Shown here piece by piece: positions 1-9,493 of a stretch of DNA of 64,000 bases (the first letter of the stretch is position 1; the number at the start of each line of letters is the position of its first letter). Origin of the DNA: Sinorhizobium fredii NGR234 (GTDB lineage Bacteria > Pseudomonadota > Alphaproteobacteria > Rhizobiales > Rhizobiaceae); assembly GCF_000018545.1 (NCBI RefSeq), contig NC_012587.1:3500001-3564000 (forward strand). Reading direction: 5' to 3'. The notes under the pieces were generated by a model. It was given only the letters and a program-made list of their open reading frames with translations, did no database searches and was not told where the DNA came from. The translations under genes and the position numbers were made by a program.

Positions 1-379
1 TTCGTCCTATGACTTTCGTCTAATGCGGCGATCGGGCGCGGCGTGGAATCGAGCACTCTTGCGCTGGCCGGCAATTCGGGGCGCAGAGGCGCCGGCGGCT
101 TGACTCTTGTGGAAAAGCCGGTAAGAGCAGCGGCGAACGAGGAAACGAGATGCGACCGAACAATTCGTCCATCGCTGCGCTGAACTTGCCGGCCCACGCC
201 GGGCAGGCACGCTCTTTCTCGCTCAATAGCAAAACAACGGCCAAAACGACGACGAAAACCGTCTGACGTCTCTGGCCCTCCGCTCTCTCCCCGGTACGGC
301 CGGGGACAGGATCTTCGCGGGACGGTCCGCGCGGCTCCGCCTCCACCCGACGAGGAGAGACAGAAAGAGAGCTTAGAAC
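1..379. other. Intergenic region upstream of asd
   Basis: No convincing gene was found on either strand; the open frames here have arginine/proline-rich translations with no family resemblance. A CTTGAC hexamer at 99-104 could be a -35 element, but no good -10 follows it at 17 bases (TAAGAG). A purine-rich stretch (GAGGAGAGACAGAAAGAGAG, about 352-373) just before the asd ATG probably holds its ribosome binding site. Confidence 0.5.
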
Positions 380-1414
380 ATGGGTTTCAAGATTGCAGTC
401 GCAGGCGCCACCGGCAATGTCGGCCGGGAGATGCTGAACATCCTTTCCGAACGGGGATTTCCCGCGGATGAGGTTGTGGCGCTCGCCTCGTCACGCTCCG
501 TCGGCACCGAGGTCTCCTACGGCGACAAGACGCTGAAGGTCTCCAACCTCGAAACCTATGATTTCTCCGACACCGATATTTGCCTGATGTCGGCCGGCGG
601 CGCGGTTTCCTTGAAGTACTCGCCGAAGATCGGCCAGCAGGGTTGCGTCGTCATCGACAATTCCTCGGCCTGGCGCTACGACGCCGAGGTGCCGCTGATC
701 GTGCCGGAAGTCAACGCCGACGCGGTTTCAGGCTTCACCAAGAAGAACATCATCGCCAACCCGAATTGCTCGACCGCGCAGCTCGTCGTCGCGCTGAAGC
801 CGCTGCACGACCACGCCAAGATCAAGCGCGTCGTCGTTTCCACCTACCAGTCGGTGTCCGGCGCCGGCAAGGACGGCATGGACGAACTCTTCAACCAGAC
901 GCGCGCCGTCTTCGTCGCCGATCCGATCGAGAGCAAGAAGTTCACCAAGCGCATCGCCTTCAACGTCATTCCGCACATCGACGTCTTCATGGAAGACGGC
1001 TACACCAAGGAAGAGTGGAAGGTTCTCGCCGAAACCAAGAAGATGCTCGATCCGAAGATCAAGGTGACCTGCACGGCGGTGCGCGTGCCGGTGTTCATCG
1101 GCCATTCGGAATCGGTCAATATCGAATTCGAGAACGAGATCACCGCCGACGAGGCGCGCGACATTCTGCGCGAGGCGCCGGGTTGCCTGGTCGTCGACAA
1201 GCACGAGAACGGCGGCTACGTGACGCCCTATGAATGCGCCGGCGAAGACGCCACCTATATTTCGCGCATCCGCGAGGACGCAACCGTCGAGAACGGCCTC
1301 AACATGTGGGTCGTTTCCGACAACCTGCGCAAGGGTGCGGCGCTGAACGCCGTTCAGATCGCCGAACTGCTTGTCAACCGCGGCCTGATCAAGCCGCGCA
1401 AGCAGGCCGCCTGA
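380..1414 (+). CDS. asd: Aspartate-semialdehyde dehydrogenase
   Basis: Cytoplasmic enzyme that reduces aspartyl-4-phosphate to aspartate semialdehyde with NADPH, the branch point to lysine/diaminopimelate, threonine and methionine. The 344-residue protein has full family length. It starts with the nucleotide-binding loop GATGNVGRE (9-17), carries the catalytic cysteine in NPNCSTAQ (Cys130), and has the substrate-binding CTAVRVPV (Arg235) followed by GHSE with the likely catalytic His242. The ATG start follows a purine-rich leader. The gene stands alone: a stem-loop follows it at once and then a RIME-like repeat. Identification is firm. Confidence 0.97.
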   Translation: MGFKIAVAGATGNVGREMLNILSERGFPADEVVALASSRSVGTEVSYGDKTLKVSNLETYDFSDTDICLMSAGGAVSLKYSPKIGQQGCVVIDNSSAWRYDAEVPLIVPEVNADAVSGFTKKNIIANPNCSTAQLVVALKPLHDHAKIKRVVVSTYQSVSGAGKDGMDELFNQTRAVFVADPIESKKFTKRIAFNVIPHIDVFMEDGYTKEEWKVLAETKKMLDPKIKVTCTAVRVPVFIGHSESVNIEFENEITADEARDILREAPGCLVVDKHENGGYVTPYECAGEDATYISRIREDATVENGLNMWVVSDNLRKGAALNAVQIAELLVNRGLIKPRKQAA

Positions 1415-1436
1415 CGAGGCGACAAACAAATGGAAT

Positions 1437-1474
1437 GCGAACCCCGCTCGGTAACGGACCTTGCGGGGTTTCGC
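1437..1474 (+). terminator. Stem-loop after asd
   Basis: AACCCCGC (1440-1447) pairs with GCGGGGTT (1463-1470), and outer GCGA/TCGC bases extend the stem. It lies 25 bases past the asd stop. There is no long T run, so it may act as a 3' stabiliser rather than a strong intrinsic terminator. Confidence 0.55.
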
Positions 1475-1491
1475 ATTGAGGTTCGGGCGGT

Positions 1492-1507
1492 GGATTCACG
1501 TGAAACC
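1492..1507. promoter_or_regulatory. Weak parS-like site (leftmost)
   Basis: The 16-mer GGATTCACGTGAAACC matches the parS consensus TGTTTCACGTGAAACA at 13 of 16 positions with the TTCACGTGAA core intact. It is about 29 kb from parB and is the weakest candidate by distance and score. It lies between asd and the downstream repeat. Confidence 0.4.
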
Positions 1508-1516
1508 ATTGCCTTC

Positions 1517-1621
1517 TGCATGTCTCCTTAAATCGACCTCGATTTAAGGACAAAGACATGCAGAACTTCAAAGTGCTACAGCGACCTTCGCGCGTCTGAT
1601 TAAGACGCGCGGCGCTGTAGG
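1517..1621. repeat. RIME-like mosaic element, full copy
   Basis: Two adjacent palindromes resemble the Rhizobium-specific intergenic mosaic elements. In the first, CCTTAAATCGA (1526-1536) faces TCGATTTAAGG (1539-1549), flanked by TGCATGTCT/AGACATGCA. In the second, GCGCGTCT (1590-1597) faces AGACGCGC (1603-1610), flanked by CTACAGCG/CGCTGTAG. The linker CTTCAAAGTGCTACAG recurs in the 57.5 kb copy. This is the most complete of five copies in the window. Confidence 0.75.
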
Positions 1622-1698
1622 GGGGGACGAGAGCGAAACGACGGCCCGGGCGGGGCGGGCTTTTCAAGTCAATTATTGGGGCTTTGACGGGGTATACC

Positions 1699-2520
1699 AT
1701 GCACATGGCAAGGTGCGCAGTAACGGGGCTTGCAGCCCTCATCTCAACAGCAATTCTTCCCGCAGCCGCCTCGGCGGCGCAATGCGGCAGCAACGCCGGC
1801 GGCTTTTCCGCCTGGGTCGCCGAGTTCAAGCGCGAGGCCGCGGGCAACGGCATCAGTTCGTCAGCGCTGAATGCGGCACTCGCCAACGTCTCCTATAGCC
1901 GCGCGACGATCCGCGCCGACCGCGGCCAGAAAAGCTTCAAGCTGTCGCTCGACCAGTTCATGCAGAAACGCGGCGGCCAGGCGATCATCTCGCGCGGCCG
2001 CAAGATGCGCGCCCAGAACGCAGGGCTTTTCGACAGCATCGAGCAGCGCTACGGCGTGCCGGCCGGTCCCCTGATCGCCATCTGGGGCATGGAAACCGGC
2101 TTTGGCTCCTTCATGGGCAAGGAGCATACGCTCTCCGCCGTCTCGACGCTCGCCTATGACTGCCGCCGCTCGGCCTATTTCACCGACCAGCTCTACGCCG
2201 CGCTTCAGCTCGTCGAACGGGGTGACCTCAGCCCCGCCGCCCGGGGTGCTGCGCATGGCGAAATCGGCCAGACACAGTTCCTCCCGTTGAACGTCCTGAA
2301 ATTCGGCGTCGATGGCGACGGCAACGGCCATGTCGACATGGTCCGCTCCAAGGCCGATGCCCTGGCCTCGACCGCGAACTTCCTGCGCGGCCACGGCTGG
2401 CAGCCGGGCGGCGGTTACCAGCCGGGCGAGGTGAACTACGCGGCGATCCAGGGCTGGAACGCCGCCAGCGTCTACCAGCAGGCGATCGCCATCATCGGCG
2501 CCGAGATCGACGGCGACTGA
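1699..2520 (+). CDS. Lytic murein transglycosylase, MltB-like
   Basis: Periplasmic enzyme expected to cleave peptidoglycan glycan strands into 1,6-anhydro-muropeptides. The protein of about 273 residues opens with a signal peptide (hydrophobic GLAALISTAILPAAASAA, cleavage near ASA-A). The SLT_2/MltB fold is shown by WGMETGFGSFMG, whose glutamate (about residue 132) is the expected catalytic acid, and by the later GEIGQTQFLP and VDGDGNGHVD segments. I prefer ATG 1699 because GGGG (1689-1692) sits just upstream; a TTG at 1684 would add five residues. No C-terminal peptidoglycan-binding domain is seen, so it is a short family member. It is followed by REP-like repeats. Confidence 0.88.
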   Translation: MHMARCAVTGLAALISTAILPAAASAAQCGSNAGGFSAWVAEFKREAAGNGISSSALNAALANVSYSRATIRADRGQKSFKLSLDQFMQKRGGQAIISRGRKMRAQNAGLFDSIEQRYGVPAGPLIAIWGMETGFGSFMGKEHTLSAVSTLAYDCRRSAYFTDQLYAALQLVERGDLSPAARGAAHGEIGQTQFLPLNVLKFGVDGDGNGHVDMVRSKADALASTANFLRGHGWQPGGGYQPGEVNYAAIQGWNAASVYQQAIAIIGAEIDGD

Positions 2521-2564
2521 GAAGAGCGCGGTTCGCAGTTTCCGCCCCTCCGGCCTGCCGGCCA

Positions 2565-2731
2565 CCTTCTCCCCGTATTGACGGGGAGAAGGGACATTGA
2601 GGCACGATCAGCACTTATCCGGAAGACGTCCGGCGGTCCGCAGACAACAATACTGCCCTCCTCAAGAAGGGGACTGTGACGCCGCCGCAAGTCCGTTCGC
2701 CCCGCTTGCGGGGAGAAGGTGCCGGCAGGCG
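2565..2731. repeat. Two REP-like palindromes
   Basis: CCTTCTCCCCGT (2565-2576) and ACGGGGAGAAGG (2581-2592) form a near-perfect hairpin. A second unit at about 2691-2731 has CGCCCCGCTTGCGGGGAGAAGG followed by TGCCGGCAGGCG. The same 'ctccccgc-ttgc-gcggggag / tgccggcaggcggatgagg' module recurs near 17.7, 20.9, 52.4, 53.4 and 56.4 kb, always between genes. Confidence 0.75.
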
Positions 2732-2741
2732 CTCTTCTGTC

Positions 2742-3389
2742 TTACGTTCCCGGCCGGGCGAAATCGCCGGTCTTGGCGTCCATCACCCAGAGCTCGCCGG
2801 TCGAGATGTCGAACCAGGCGCCGTGAAGAGCGAGCTTTCCCTTCGCCTCGAGAATCTGCACGCAGGGAAAGGTTCTGAGGTTGGCGATCGAATTGCGGAT
2901 CGATACGCGCTCCAGGGCGCGCTGGCGTTCCGACAGCGTCATGACGGCGTTGCTCTGAATCTGCTCCGCGGCCGGCTTCAAGAGGTTCATCCAGCGGCCG
3001 ATGAAATCGCCGGGCGACAGCGGTTCGGCGTCCGGGTCGAGTGCCGCCTTGATGCCGCCGCAGCGGCCGTGACCCATGACGACGATATCGCTGACGCGCA
3101 GCGACTGGACGGCAAATTCCAGAGCCGCCGACGTTGAGTGATAGTGCCCGTCCGGCTCATAGGGCGGCATCAGATTGGCGACGTTACGAATGACAAAGAG
3201 CTCCCCCGGGCCGCAATCGAAGATCGTCTCGGGGGCCGCCCGCGAATCGCAGCAGGCAATCAGCATCGTCCTCGGCTTCTGGCCGGTTTCTGCGAGGCTC
3301 TTGTAGCGTTGCTGCTGTTCGCTGAACCGGCCGTTCATGAAGTTACGGTAGCCGTTCAGAAGATGTTCCGGGAAGCGCTGCATGTCCAT
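2742..3389 (-). CDS. Beta-class carbonic anhydrase
   Basis: Cytoplasmic zinc enzyme interconverting CO2 and bicarbonate, supplying bicarbonate for carboxylations. In the 215-residue protein the zinc ligand and dyad motif is CCDSR (Cys46, Asp48, Arg50) and the other ligands lie in GHGRCGG (His107, Cys110). IRNVAN and the ALEFAV segment are also typical. The length is normal for a bacterial beta enzyme. It runs in the same direction as the pyridoxal kinase upstream (49-base gap), so the two may be co-transcribed. The annotation is firm; the physiological partner is not visible here. Confidence 0.95.
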   Translation of the reverse strand: MDMQRFPEHLLNGYRNFMNGRFSEQQQRYKSLAETGQKPRTMLIACCDSRAAPETIFDCGPGELFVIRNVANLMPPYEPDGHYHSTSAALEFAVQSLRVSDIVVMGHGRCGGIKAALDPDAEPLSPGDFIGRWMNLLKPAAEQIQSNAVMTLSERQRALERVSIRNSIANLRTFPCVQILEAKGKLALHGAWFDISTGELWVMDAKTGDFARPGT

Positions 3390-3437
3390 CGGTTACTCCG
3401 CTGCGATCGACAGATCAATCCATTATGAGCAGTTTCT

Positions 3438-4319
3438 TTATTTCGGCCGCATCTGGCTCGGATGCATCAGCCGGCGCATCTGCACCATCGCCATCGGCGT
3501 CGCCAGGCTCGATGCATCCTGTTCGAGCGTCAGTTCGTCCGCACCGCGTTTGCGGCTGCGCGCGATGATCTCGAACACGCTTGCGGTCGCCATCTGCAGC
3601 GCACGTTCCTCGGAAAGCCCCTGAAGCAGCCGCGCCAGAAAGACGGCCGAAAGCAGGTCGCCGGTGCCGTTCGGCGGATCGTCGATCAGCCGATGCTCGG
3701 CAAGCAGCGCGTGCCGCCCGGAAAGATAGAGATTGCCGGTGCCGCCGCTCATCATCGGGATCGCCGACGTCACCAGCACGCGGGATGGCCCGAGACCGAG
3801 CGCAGCGTCGAGGATCGCCTGGTTGGTTTCAAGCGCCGCACCGGCGAGCCAGGCGAGCTCGAACCGGTTGGGCGTCGCCAGCGTCGCCAGCGGCAGCAGC
3901 CGATCGCGGATGGCGGCCGCGATCTCGGCCGGCACATAGAGCCCGTTGGCGTCGCCGATCACCGGGTCGCAGGCGTAGACGAGGTCGGGATTGCGTTCCC
4001 GGAGCGCCGCCACCAGCCGGAGAACGCCCTCGGCCTGGGCCGGCGAGCCGAGATAGCCGGACAGGACGGCGCGCACCTCGCCCGCCCATGGGGCGTTGGC
4101 GAGATCGTCCATGATGGACTGGAAATCCGCGTCCGGCATCACCACCCGCGTCGAGCGGCCATGGCCGGGATGCCAGGGAAGAATGACCGTCGGCAGTGCC
4201 CATACCCGGTGGCCGAGCGTCTCAAGGGCGAACACGGCGGCACGATTGCCGACCGAACCGCGAATCACATGGCTGGATATGACGATGACGGCGCCGGGCG
4301 CGGCGGGCATTTCGGACAT
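3438..4319 (-). CDS. pdxY: Pyridoxal kinase, PdxY type
   Basis: Phosphorylates pyridoxal (salvage of vitamin B6) with ATP. The protein has about 293 residues from the ATG at 4319 (MSEMPAA...); an upstream in-frame start at 4376 would add 19 residues of no clear family character. Ribokinase-like features are SSHVIRGSVGN near the N terminus (the family substrate loop), CDPVIGD (117-123), and NGTGDLLSAVF with the anion hole and catalytic Asp221. It lies upstream of and co-directional with the carbonic anhydrase. The upstream region is AT-rich and divergent from the glutamate dehydrogenase gene. Confidence 0.92.
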   Translation of the reverse strand: MSEMPAAPGAVIVISSHVIRGSVGNRAAVFALETLGHRVWALPTVILPWHPGHGRSTRVVMPDADFQSIMDDLANAPWAGEVRAVLSGYLGSPAQAEGVLRLVAALRERNPDLVYACDPVIGDANGLYVPAEIAAAIRDRLLPLATLATPNRFELAWLAGAALETNQAILDAALGLGPSRVLVTSAIPMMSGGTGNLYLSGRHALLAEHRLIDDPPNGTGDLLSAVFLARLLQGLSEERALQMATASVFEIIARSRKRGADELTLEQDASSLATPMAMVQMRRLMHPSQMRPK

Positions 4320-4601
4320 CGGGCGAGACCATCCTTCGATTGGGCGTGTGATCGCCCGCTGTTGCGGCCCTGTCAACAGGGAGCCGGTCCGGACGATCTT
4401 GACGTGGCTGCGGCGTTTTTATTCGTTTTCATCGTTTTTTGAGAAATTTTCGCAAAATCACCCTCGATTTAAATGGATTTAGGTCGTTTCTACGTGAATT
4501 TCTCCAAAAACAGGCTCGATTTTGCCCAAATCCAGCATAAAAACGATCGCCATTGACCATGGTTCTGATAGGGTCGACTATCATTTTGGGGGAGCGAATT
4601 C
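4320..4601. other. AT-rich divergent promoter region, pdxY / glutamate dehydrogenase
   Basis: About 280 bases, clearly richer in A/T than the genes around it, with several poly-T runs (for example around 4425-4440). TTGACC at 4553-4558 is a plausible -35 for the rightward gene, but its -10 is ambiguous. GGGGGAG just before ATG 4602 is the ribosome binding site. No small gene is supported. Confidence 0.5.
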
Positions 4602-7600
4602 ATGGGCGTGAAGCATAATCCGAAACGGGACCGTCACATCGATGCGGCCCGTGCGGCCGTCACCAAGATCGGTACCGAAACTCTGCCGCCCGAGATTCTC
4701 TTCGGCGGCGCGAGCAACGACGACCTCGATCTCTATTCGCCGGACATGCTGGCGCTGACGGCCGCCCACGCCCGCCGGGAACTGGCGCGCTGGGACGGCG
4801 GCAAGCCGCAGGTTTCGGTCGAGACGGTGCCCGGCGTGGCGCCGGGTGGAACCGAGGTCTCGATCATCGCCGTCACCGAACGCAACATGCCTTTCCTTTA
4901 TGACTCGGTCATGGGGGAGGTGACGAGCACCCACCGCGACATTCACCTGGCGATCCATCCCATTCTGGTCGTGGAGCCCGGCCGGCCGGCGAAGCTCTTC
5001 GACGCGGACGAGCAAAGCGACCCGGCGCAGCGCGTCAGCCACATCCAGATCCATCTGAGCAAGCTGACGCCGCTCGAGGAGCGGTCGCTGAGCAAGCGCA
5101 TCACCGACGTCCTGGAACAGGTTCACCAGACCGTGCACGATTGGCCGGCGATGACCGCCCTGCTCGACCAGGCGATGCGGGAACTGGAGGATTACAACGC
5201 GTCCCGCAAGAGGAGCGACCGCGACGAGGCGCTCGCCTTTCTTCGTTGGCTAAGGGACAACAACTTCACCTTCCTCGGCATGCGCGAATACACCTATTCC
5301 GGCAAGGGCGAGAAAGCCAGCGTCGAGCGCGGCAAGGGCAGGGGCCTCGGCATTCTCTCCAATCCGGACGTCCGCGTTCTGCGCCAGGGCAAGGACGCGG
5401 TGCTGACGACGCCGGAGATCCTCGCCTTCCTGGAAGGTCCCGACTTCCTGATCGTCACCAAGGCCAATGTGAAGTCGGTGGTGCACCGGCGGGCCTATAT
5501 GGACTACATCGGAGTCAAGCGCTTCGACGCCTCCGGCAATGTCGTCGGGGAACTGCGCATCGTCGGGCTCTTCACATCGACCGCCTATACAAGGCAAGCG
5601 GCGGAAATCCCGCTCTTGCGGCATAAGATCGAGAAGATCATCGATCACTTCGGCTACGATCCGCAGAGCCACTCCGGCAAGATGCTGGCGAATACGCTCG
5701 AAGCCTATCCGCGCGACGATCTCTTCCAGATCGACGTCGGCCTGCTCGCCGCCTTCTGCGAGCAGATCAATGAGCTCGGCGACCGGCCGCGCGTCCGCGT
5801 GCTGCCGCGCATCGACCATTTCGACCGCTTCGTGTCGGTCATCGTCTTCGTGCCGCGCGAGCAATATGACTCGGATGTCCGCGAAAAGATCGGCGATTAC
5901 CTGAAGACCGTCTATGACGGCCGCGTCTCCGCCTATTACCCCGCCTTCCCCGAAGGCGGTCTGGCGCGCGTCCACTTCATCATCGGCCGGTCGGGCGGCA
6001 AGACGCCGCGCGTCCCGCAGGCCAGGCTCGAGGAAGCGGTCCGTGCCATCGTCACGCGCTGGACCGATCGCTTCAACCTGTTCGCCCGCAACGACGGCAT
6101 CGAACTTTCGGTCGGCCAGGCCTATCAGGCCGCCTTCACGCCGGCCGAGGCCTATGCCGACCTTGACGGCATAGCCGCCTGCAAGGCGGACGACCCGATT
6201 CGCATCTCCTTCTATCACCGGGACCGGGAAAGCCCCGACGCGCTGGAACTGAAGATCTTCCACGCCGATACGCCGGTTTCGCTCTCCCGCCGCGTGCCGC
6301 TCCTCGAAAATCTCGGTTTCCGCGTCATCAGCGAGCAGACTCACGACATCGGCGTGCGCGCCTCTGGGCACGAACCGCGCGAGGTCGTGCTGCACGACAT
6401 GGAACTCATTCACCGCGACGGGCACACGGTTCATCTCGCCAAGACCGGTGCTGCGCTGGAGGAGGCCTTCCTCGCCGCCTGGAACGGCACGATCGAGGAC
6501 GACAACTTCAACCGTCTCGTTCTGCTGGCCGGGCTGACCGCCCGCGAAGTCACGGTGCTGCGCGCCTATTCGCGCTACCTGCGCCAGGCGGGGATCACCT
6601 ATTCGCAGGGCTATATCGCCGACACGCTGAACAAATACCCCGCCATCGCCGCCGATATTTTCCGGTTGTTCTCGACGCGGCTCGATCCGAAGATCGACGT
6701 CAAGGCGCGCGCCAAGAAGACCGGCGCCCTTCTTGCGACGATCGAGGAGGCGCTCTCCGCCGTGCCGAGCCTCGACGAGGACCGGATCCTGCGCCGCTAC
6801 GCCAACGCCATCCAGGCGACGCTTCGGACCAACTATTTCCAGAAGGATGCCGAAGGCAGGCCGCGCTCCGTGCTTGCCTTCAAGCTCGACCCGAAACAGC
6901 TCGAGGGCCTGCCGGAACCGCGGCCCTTCCGCGAAATCTTCGTCTACGGCACCGAGGTAGAAGGCGTCCATCTGCGTTTCGGCAAGGTGGCGCGCGGCGG
7001 GCTGCGCTGGTCCGACCGGGCCCAGGATTACCGCACCGAGGTGCTTGGCCTCGTCAAGGCGCAGCAGGTCAAGAATGCGGTCATCGTTCCGGTCGGTGCC
7101 AAGGGCGGCTTCTACCCGAAGCAGCTGCCGGTCGGCGGCAGCCGCGACGAGATCTTCAAGGCCGGAACCGAGGCCTACAAGACCTATATCCGCACGCTGC
7201 TCTCGGTGACCGACAACATCGTCGGCCAGGAGGTCGTGCCACCCAAGGACACGCTTCGCCTCGACGGCGACGATCCCTATTTCGTCGTGGCGGCCGACAA
7301 GGGCACCGCGACCTTCTCGGACACGGCGAACGGGCTGGCGCAGGAGGCCGGCTTCTGGCTCGACGACGCCTTCGCCTCCGGCGGCTCGGCCGGCTACGAC
7401 CACAAGAAGATGGGCATCACGGCGCGCGGCGCCTGGGAAGCCGTCAAGCGGCATTTCCGCGAGATGGACATCGACATCCAGACGACACCCTTCACGGTGG
7501 CCGGCGTCGGCGACATGTCGGGCGACGTCTTCGGCAACGGCATGCTGCTCTCGGAAAAGATCCGGCTGCTTGCCGCCTTCGACCACCGCGACATCTTCAT

Positions 7601-9389
7601 CGATCCGAATCCGGATATCGATCGCTCCTTTGCCGAGCGCACGCGGATGTTCGCGCTGCCGCGCTCGAGCTGGCAGGACTACGACCGCAAGACGCTTTCG
7701 CCCGGGGCAATGATCATCTCGCGCACGGAGAAACTCGTCACCCTGACGCCCGAGGCGATGGCGGCGATCGGCATCGACAAGCAGAAGGCAACGCCGTTCG
7801 AGATCATGAACGCCATCCTGAAGAGCCAGGTCGACCTCCTGTGGTTCGGCGGCATCGGCACCTATGTGCGCGGCAGCAGCGAAACCGACGCCGACGTCGG
7901 CGATCGCGCCAACGACCCGATCCGCGTCACGGCGGAAGAGGTGCGCGCCCGGGTCATCGGCGAGGGCGCCAATCTTGGCGTCACCCAGAGGGGGCGCATC
8001 GGCTTCTCGCTCGCCGGCGGGCGCTGCAATTCCGATGCGATCGACAATTCGGCCGGCGTCAATTCCTCCGACGTCGAGGTCAACATCAAGATCGCGCTCG
8101 CCTCGGCGATGCGCGACGGACGATTGACACGGCCCAAGCGCAACACGCTGCTGGCGGCGATGACCGACGAAGTCGGCCATCTCGTGCTGCGCAACAACTA
8201 CCAGCAATCGCTGGCGATCTCGCTCACGGAGATGCTGGGCCCCGCCAACCGCACGCCGCTGGCGCGTCTGATGGCGCGGCTCGAAGCCGATGGCCAACTG
8301 AACCGCAAGGTGGAAACCCTGCCGACCGAACTGGCGATGGCCGAGCGCTACCAGGCGGGCAAGCCGTTGACGCGGCCCGAGATCGGCGTGCTGCTCTCCT
8401 ATGCGAAGCTTGTGCTGTTCGACGAGCTGGTCCAGAGCGATCTGCCGGACGATCCCTATTTCACCGCGACGCTCGAGCGCTACTTCCCGGCCAAGATGCG
8501 CAAGACCTATGCCGGCGACATCCACGGCCATCGCCTGCGCCGCGAAATCGTTGCGACGGTGCTCGCCAACGAGACGATCAACCGCGGCGGCCCGGCCTTC
8601 GTCTCGACCCTCACCGACGGCACCGGCTTCCTTTCCGCCGACGTCGTCAAGGCGGCGGTCCTGGCACTCGACGGTTTCGACCTGCCGCGGATCTACGGCG
8701 AGATCGACGCGCTCGACAACAGGATCAGCGGCGCGGTCCAGAACAGGCTCTACCAGGAGGTCGGGCGCATCTTTGCGCTGGTCGCCGAACGCGCCTTGCG
8801 CACCCGGGCCTCCGATGGGCCGGTGGCCGAGGCGGTGGCGCGGCTTCGTGAGGGGCTGCAAAAGCTGCGCGGCACGATGCGCGCGGCAATTTCGAGCGAG
8901 GGCGCCGAGGAGTCGCGCCTGAAGGCGGCGGGCTTCATCGAGAGCGGTGTGCCGGCAAAGCTTGCCGAAGAGATCGCCGAATTGTCGCTGATGACCCTGG
9001 TCCCGGAGATCATGCAGATCGCCACGGTGACCGGCGAACCGCTCAATCGCACCGCACAAGGCTACTTCGCGGTGACCGAGACGCTCCGCGTCAACCGCCT
9101 GCTGGCGGCCGCCGACCGCGTCCCCGCCACCGAGCAGTTCGAGGCGATGGCCCTGACACGGGCGGTTGCCGACATAGCCACCGCCCGCCGCGACATCACC
9201 GTCGCCGCGCTTGTCGAACAGAAGCGTGAACGCAACCCGATTCTCGCCTGGCAGGAACAGGACCGTGAGCGTGTGTCGCGCGCCGGCGACCAGCTGAAGC
9301 TCCTGACCGAAAAGGGCGAGACGACGCTTGCCAAGATCACCGTCGCCGCAGGTCTGCTCAGCGATCTTGCGCGCGGCAGGGCGAAATGA
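4602..9389 (+). CDS. NAD-specific glutamate dehydrogenase, giant (about 180 kDa) class
   Basis: Oxidatively deaminates glutamate to 2-oxoglutarate and ammonium with NAD+, mainly for amino-acid catabolism. At 1595 residues it belongs to the large bacterial class (Streptomyces clavuligerus / Pseudomonas / Caulobacter GdhZ type) and not to the 45-50 kDa hexameric class. The first half is the long ACT-like regulatory region. The catalytic core begins near residue 790 with RGGLRWSDR and continues with VPVGAKGGFYPK (about 826-838, containing the expected substrate lysine), DMSGDVFGNGM, and GGIGTYVRG (about 1082). It is monocistronic, with its own AT-rich promoter region. In Caulobacter the orthologue also links glutamate status to FtsZ; whether that holds here is inference. 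Confidence 0.95.
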   Translation: MGVKHNPKRDRHIDAARAAVTKIGTETLPPEILFGGASNDDLDLYSPDMLALTAAHARRELARWDGGKPQVSVETVPGVAPGGTEVSIIAVTERNMPFLYDSVMGEVTSTHRDIHLAIHPILVVEPGRPAKLFDADEQSDPAQRVSHIQIHLSKLTPLEERSLSKRITDVLEQVHQTVHDWPAMTALLDQAMRELEDYNASRKRSDRDEALAFLRWLRDNNFTFLGMREYTYSGKGEKASVERGKGRGLGILSNPDVRVLRQGKDAVLTTPEILAFLEGPDFLIVTKANVKSVVHRRAYMDYIGVKRFDASGNVVGELRIVGLFTSTAYTRQAAEIPLLRHKIEKIIDHFGYDPQSHSGKMLANTLEAYPRDDLFQIDVGLLAAFCEQINELGDRPRVRVLPRIDHFDRFVSVIVFVPREQYDSDVREKIGDYLKTVYDGRVSAYYPAFPEGGLARVHFIIGRSGGKTPRVPQARLEEAVRAIVTRWTDRFNLFARNDGIELSVGQAYQAAFTPAEAYADLDGIAACKADDPIRISFYHRDRESPDALELKIFHADTPVSLSRRVPLLENLGFRVISEQTHDIGVRASGHEPREVVLHDMELIHRDGHTVHLAKTGAALEEAFLAAWNGTIEDDNFNRLVLLAGLTAREVTVLRAYSRYLRQAGITYSQGYIADTLNKYPAIAADIFRLFSTRLDPKIDVKARAKKTGALLATIEEALSAVPSLDEDRILRRYANAIQATLRTNYFQKDAEGRPRSVLAFKLDPKQLEGLPEPRPFREIFVYGTEVEGVHLRFGKVARGGLRWSDRAQDYRTEVLGLVKAQQVKNAVIVPVGAKGGFYPKQLPVGGSRDEIFKAGTEAYKTYIRTLLSVTDNIVGQEVVPPKDTLRLDGDDPYFVVAADKGTATFSDTANGLAQEAGFWLDDAFASGGSAGYDHKKMGITARGAWEAVKRHFREMDIDIQTTPFTVAGVGDMSGDVFGNGMLLSEKIRLLAAFDHRDIFIDPNPDIDRSFAERTRMFALPRSSWQDYDRKTLSPGAMIISRTEKLVTLTPEAMAAIGIDKQKATPFEIMNAILKSQVDLLWFGGIGTYVRGSSETDADVGDRANDPIRVTAEEVRARVIGEGANLGVTQRGRIGFSLAGGRCNSDAIDNSAGVNSSDVEVNIKIALASAMRDGRLTRPKRNTLLAAMTDEVGHLVLRNNYQQSLAISLTEMLGPANRTPLARLMARLEADGQLNRKVETLPTELAMAERYQAGKPLTRPEIGVLLSYAKLVLFDELVQSDLPDDPYFTATLERYFPAKMRKTYAGDIHGHRLRREIVATVLANETINRGGPAFVSTLTDGTGFLSADVVKAAVLALDGFDLPRIYGEIDALDNRISGAVQNRLYQEVGRIFALVAERALRTRASDGPVAEAVARLREGLQKLRGTMRAAISSEGAEESRLKAAGFIESGVPAKLAEEIAELSLMTLVPEIMQIATVTGEPLNRTAQGYFAVTETLRVNRLLAAADRVPATEQFEAMALTRAVADIATARRDITVAALVEQKRERNPILAWQEQDRERVSRAGDQLKLLTEKGETTLAKITVAAGLLSDLARGRAK

Positions 9390-9458
9390 CACATTCCCTT
9401 CGGGCCGCTGGCCCGGAGGACTGATTCCGTTCCCGGTTCAAGCGTGAATTTCGACGCA

Positions 9459-9493
9459 TTGGCACCCGCGCCCAGCATTGGCGCGGGTGCCAA
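9459..9493. promoter_or_regulatory. Perfect 14-bp hairpin abutting a ribosome binding site
   Basis: TTGGCACCCGCGCC (9459-9472) is followed by a 7-base loop and its exact complement GGCGCGGGTGCCAA (9480-9493). Four bases later comes the GGGAGG Shine-Dalgarno of the transporter gene. There is no T tract, so it does not look like an intrinsic terminator of the dehydrogenase gene; it could influence translation of the next gene or protect the upstream 3' end. Confidence 0.7.

Noticed and set aside
20..346. Two minus-strand frames in the first 350 bases
   Set aside because: Overlapping, arginine- and proline-rich or hydrophobic by chance, no ribosome site, no family.
4484..4496. CTACGTGAATTT, resembling a parS core
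   Set aside because: It lacks the TTCACGTGAA core (TACGTGAA only), so it is below the threshold used for the other sites.
5250..9392. A 1380-codon open frame on the minus strand opposite the glutamate dehydrogenase gene
   Set aside because: It is antisense to a certain gene, has a low-complexity R/D/G/V-rich translation with no family motif, and such shadow frames are expected in high-GC DNA with strong third-position bias.
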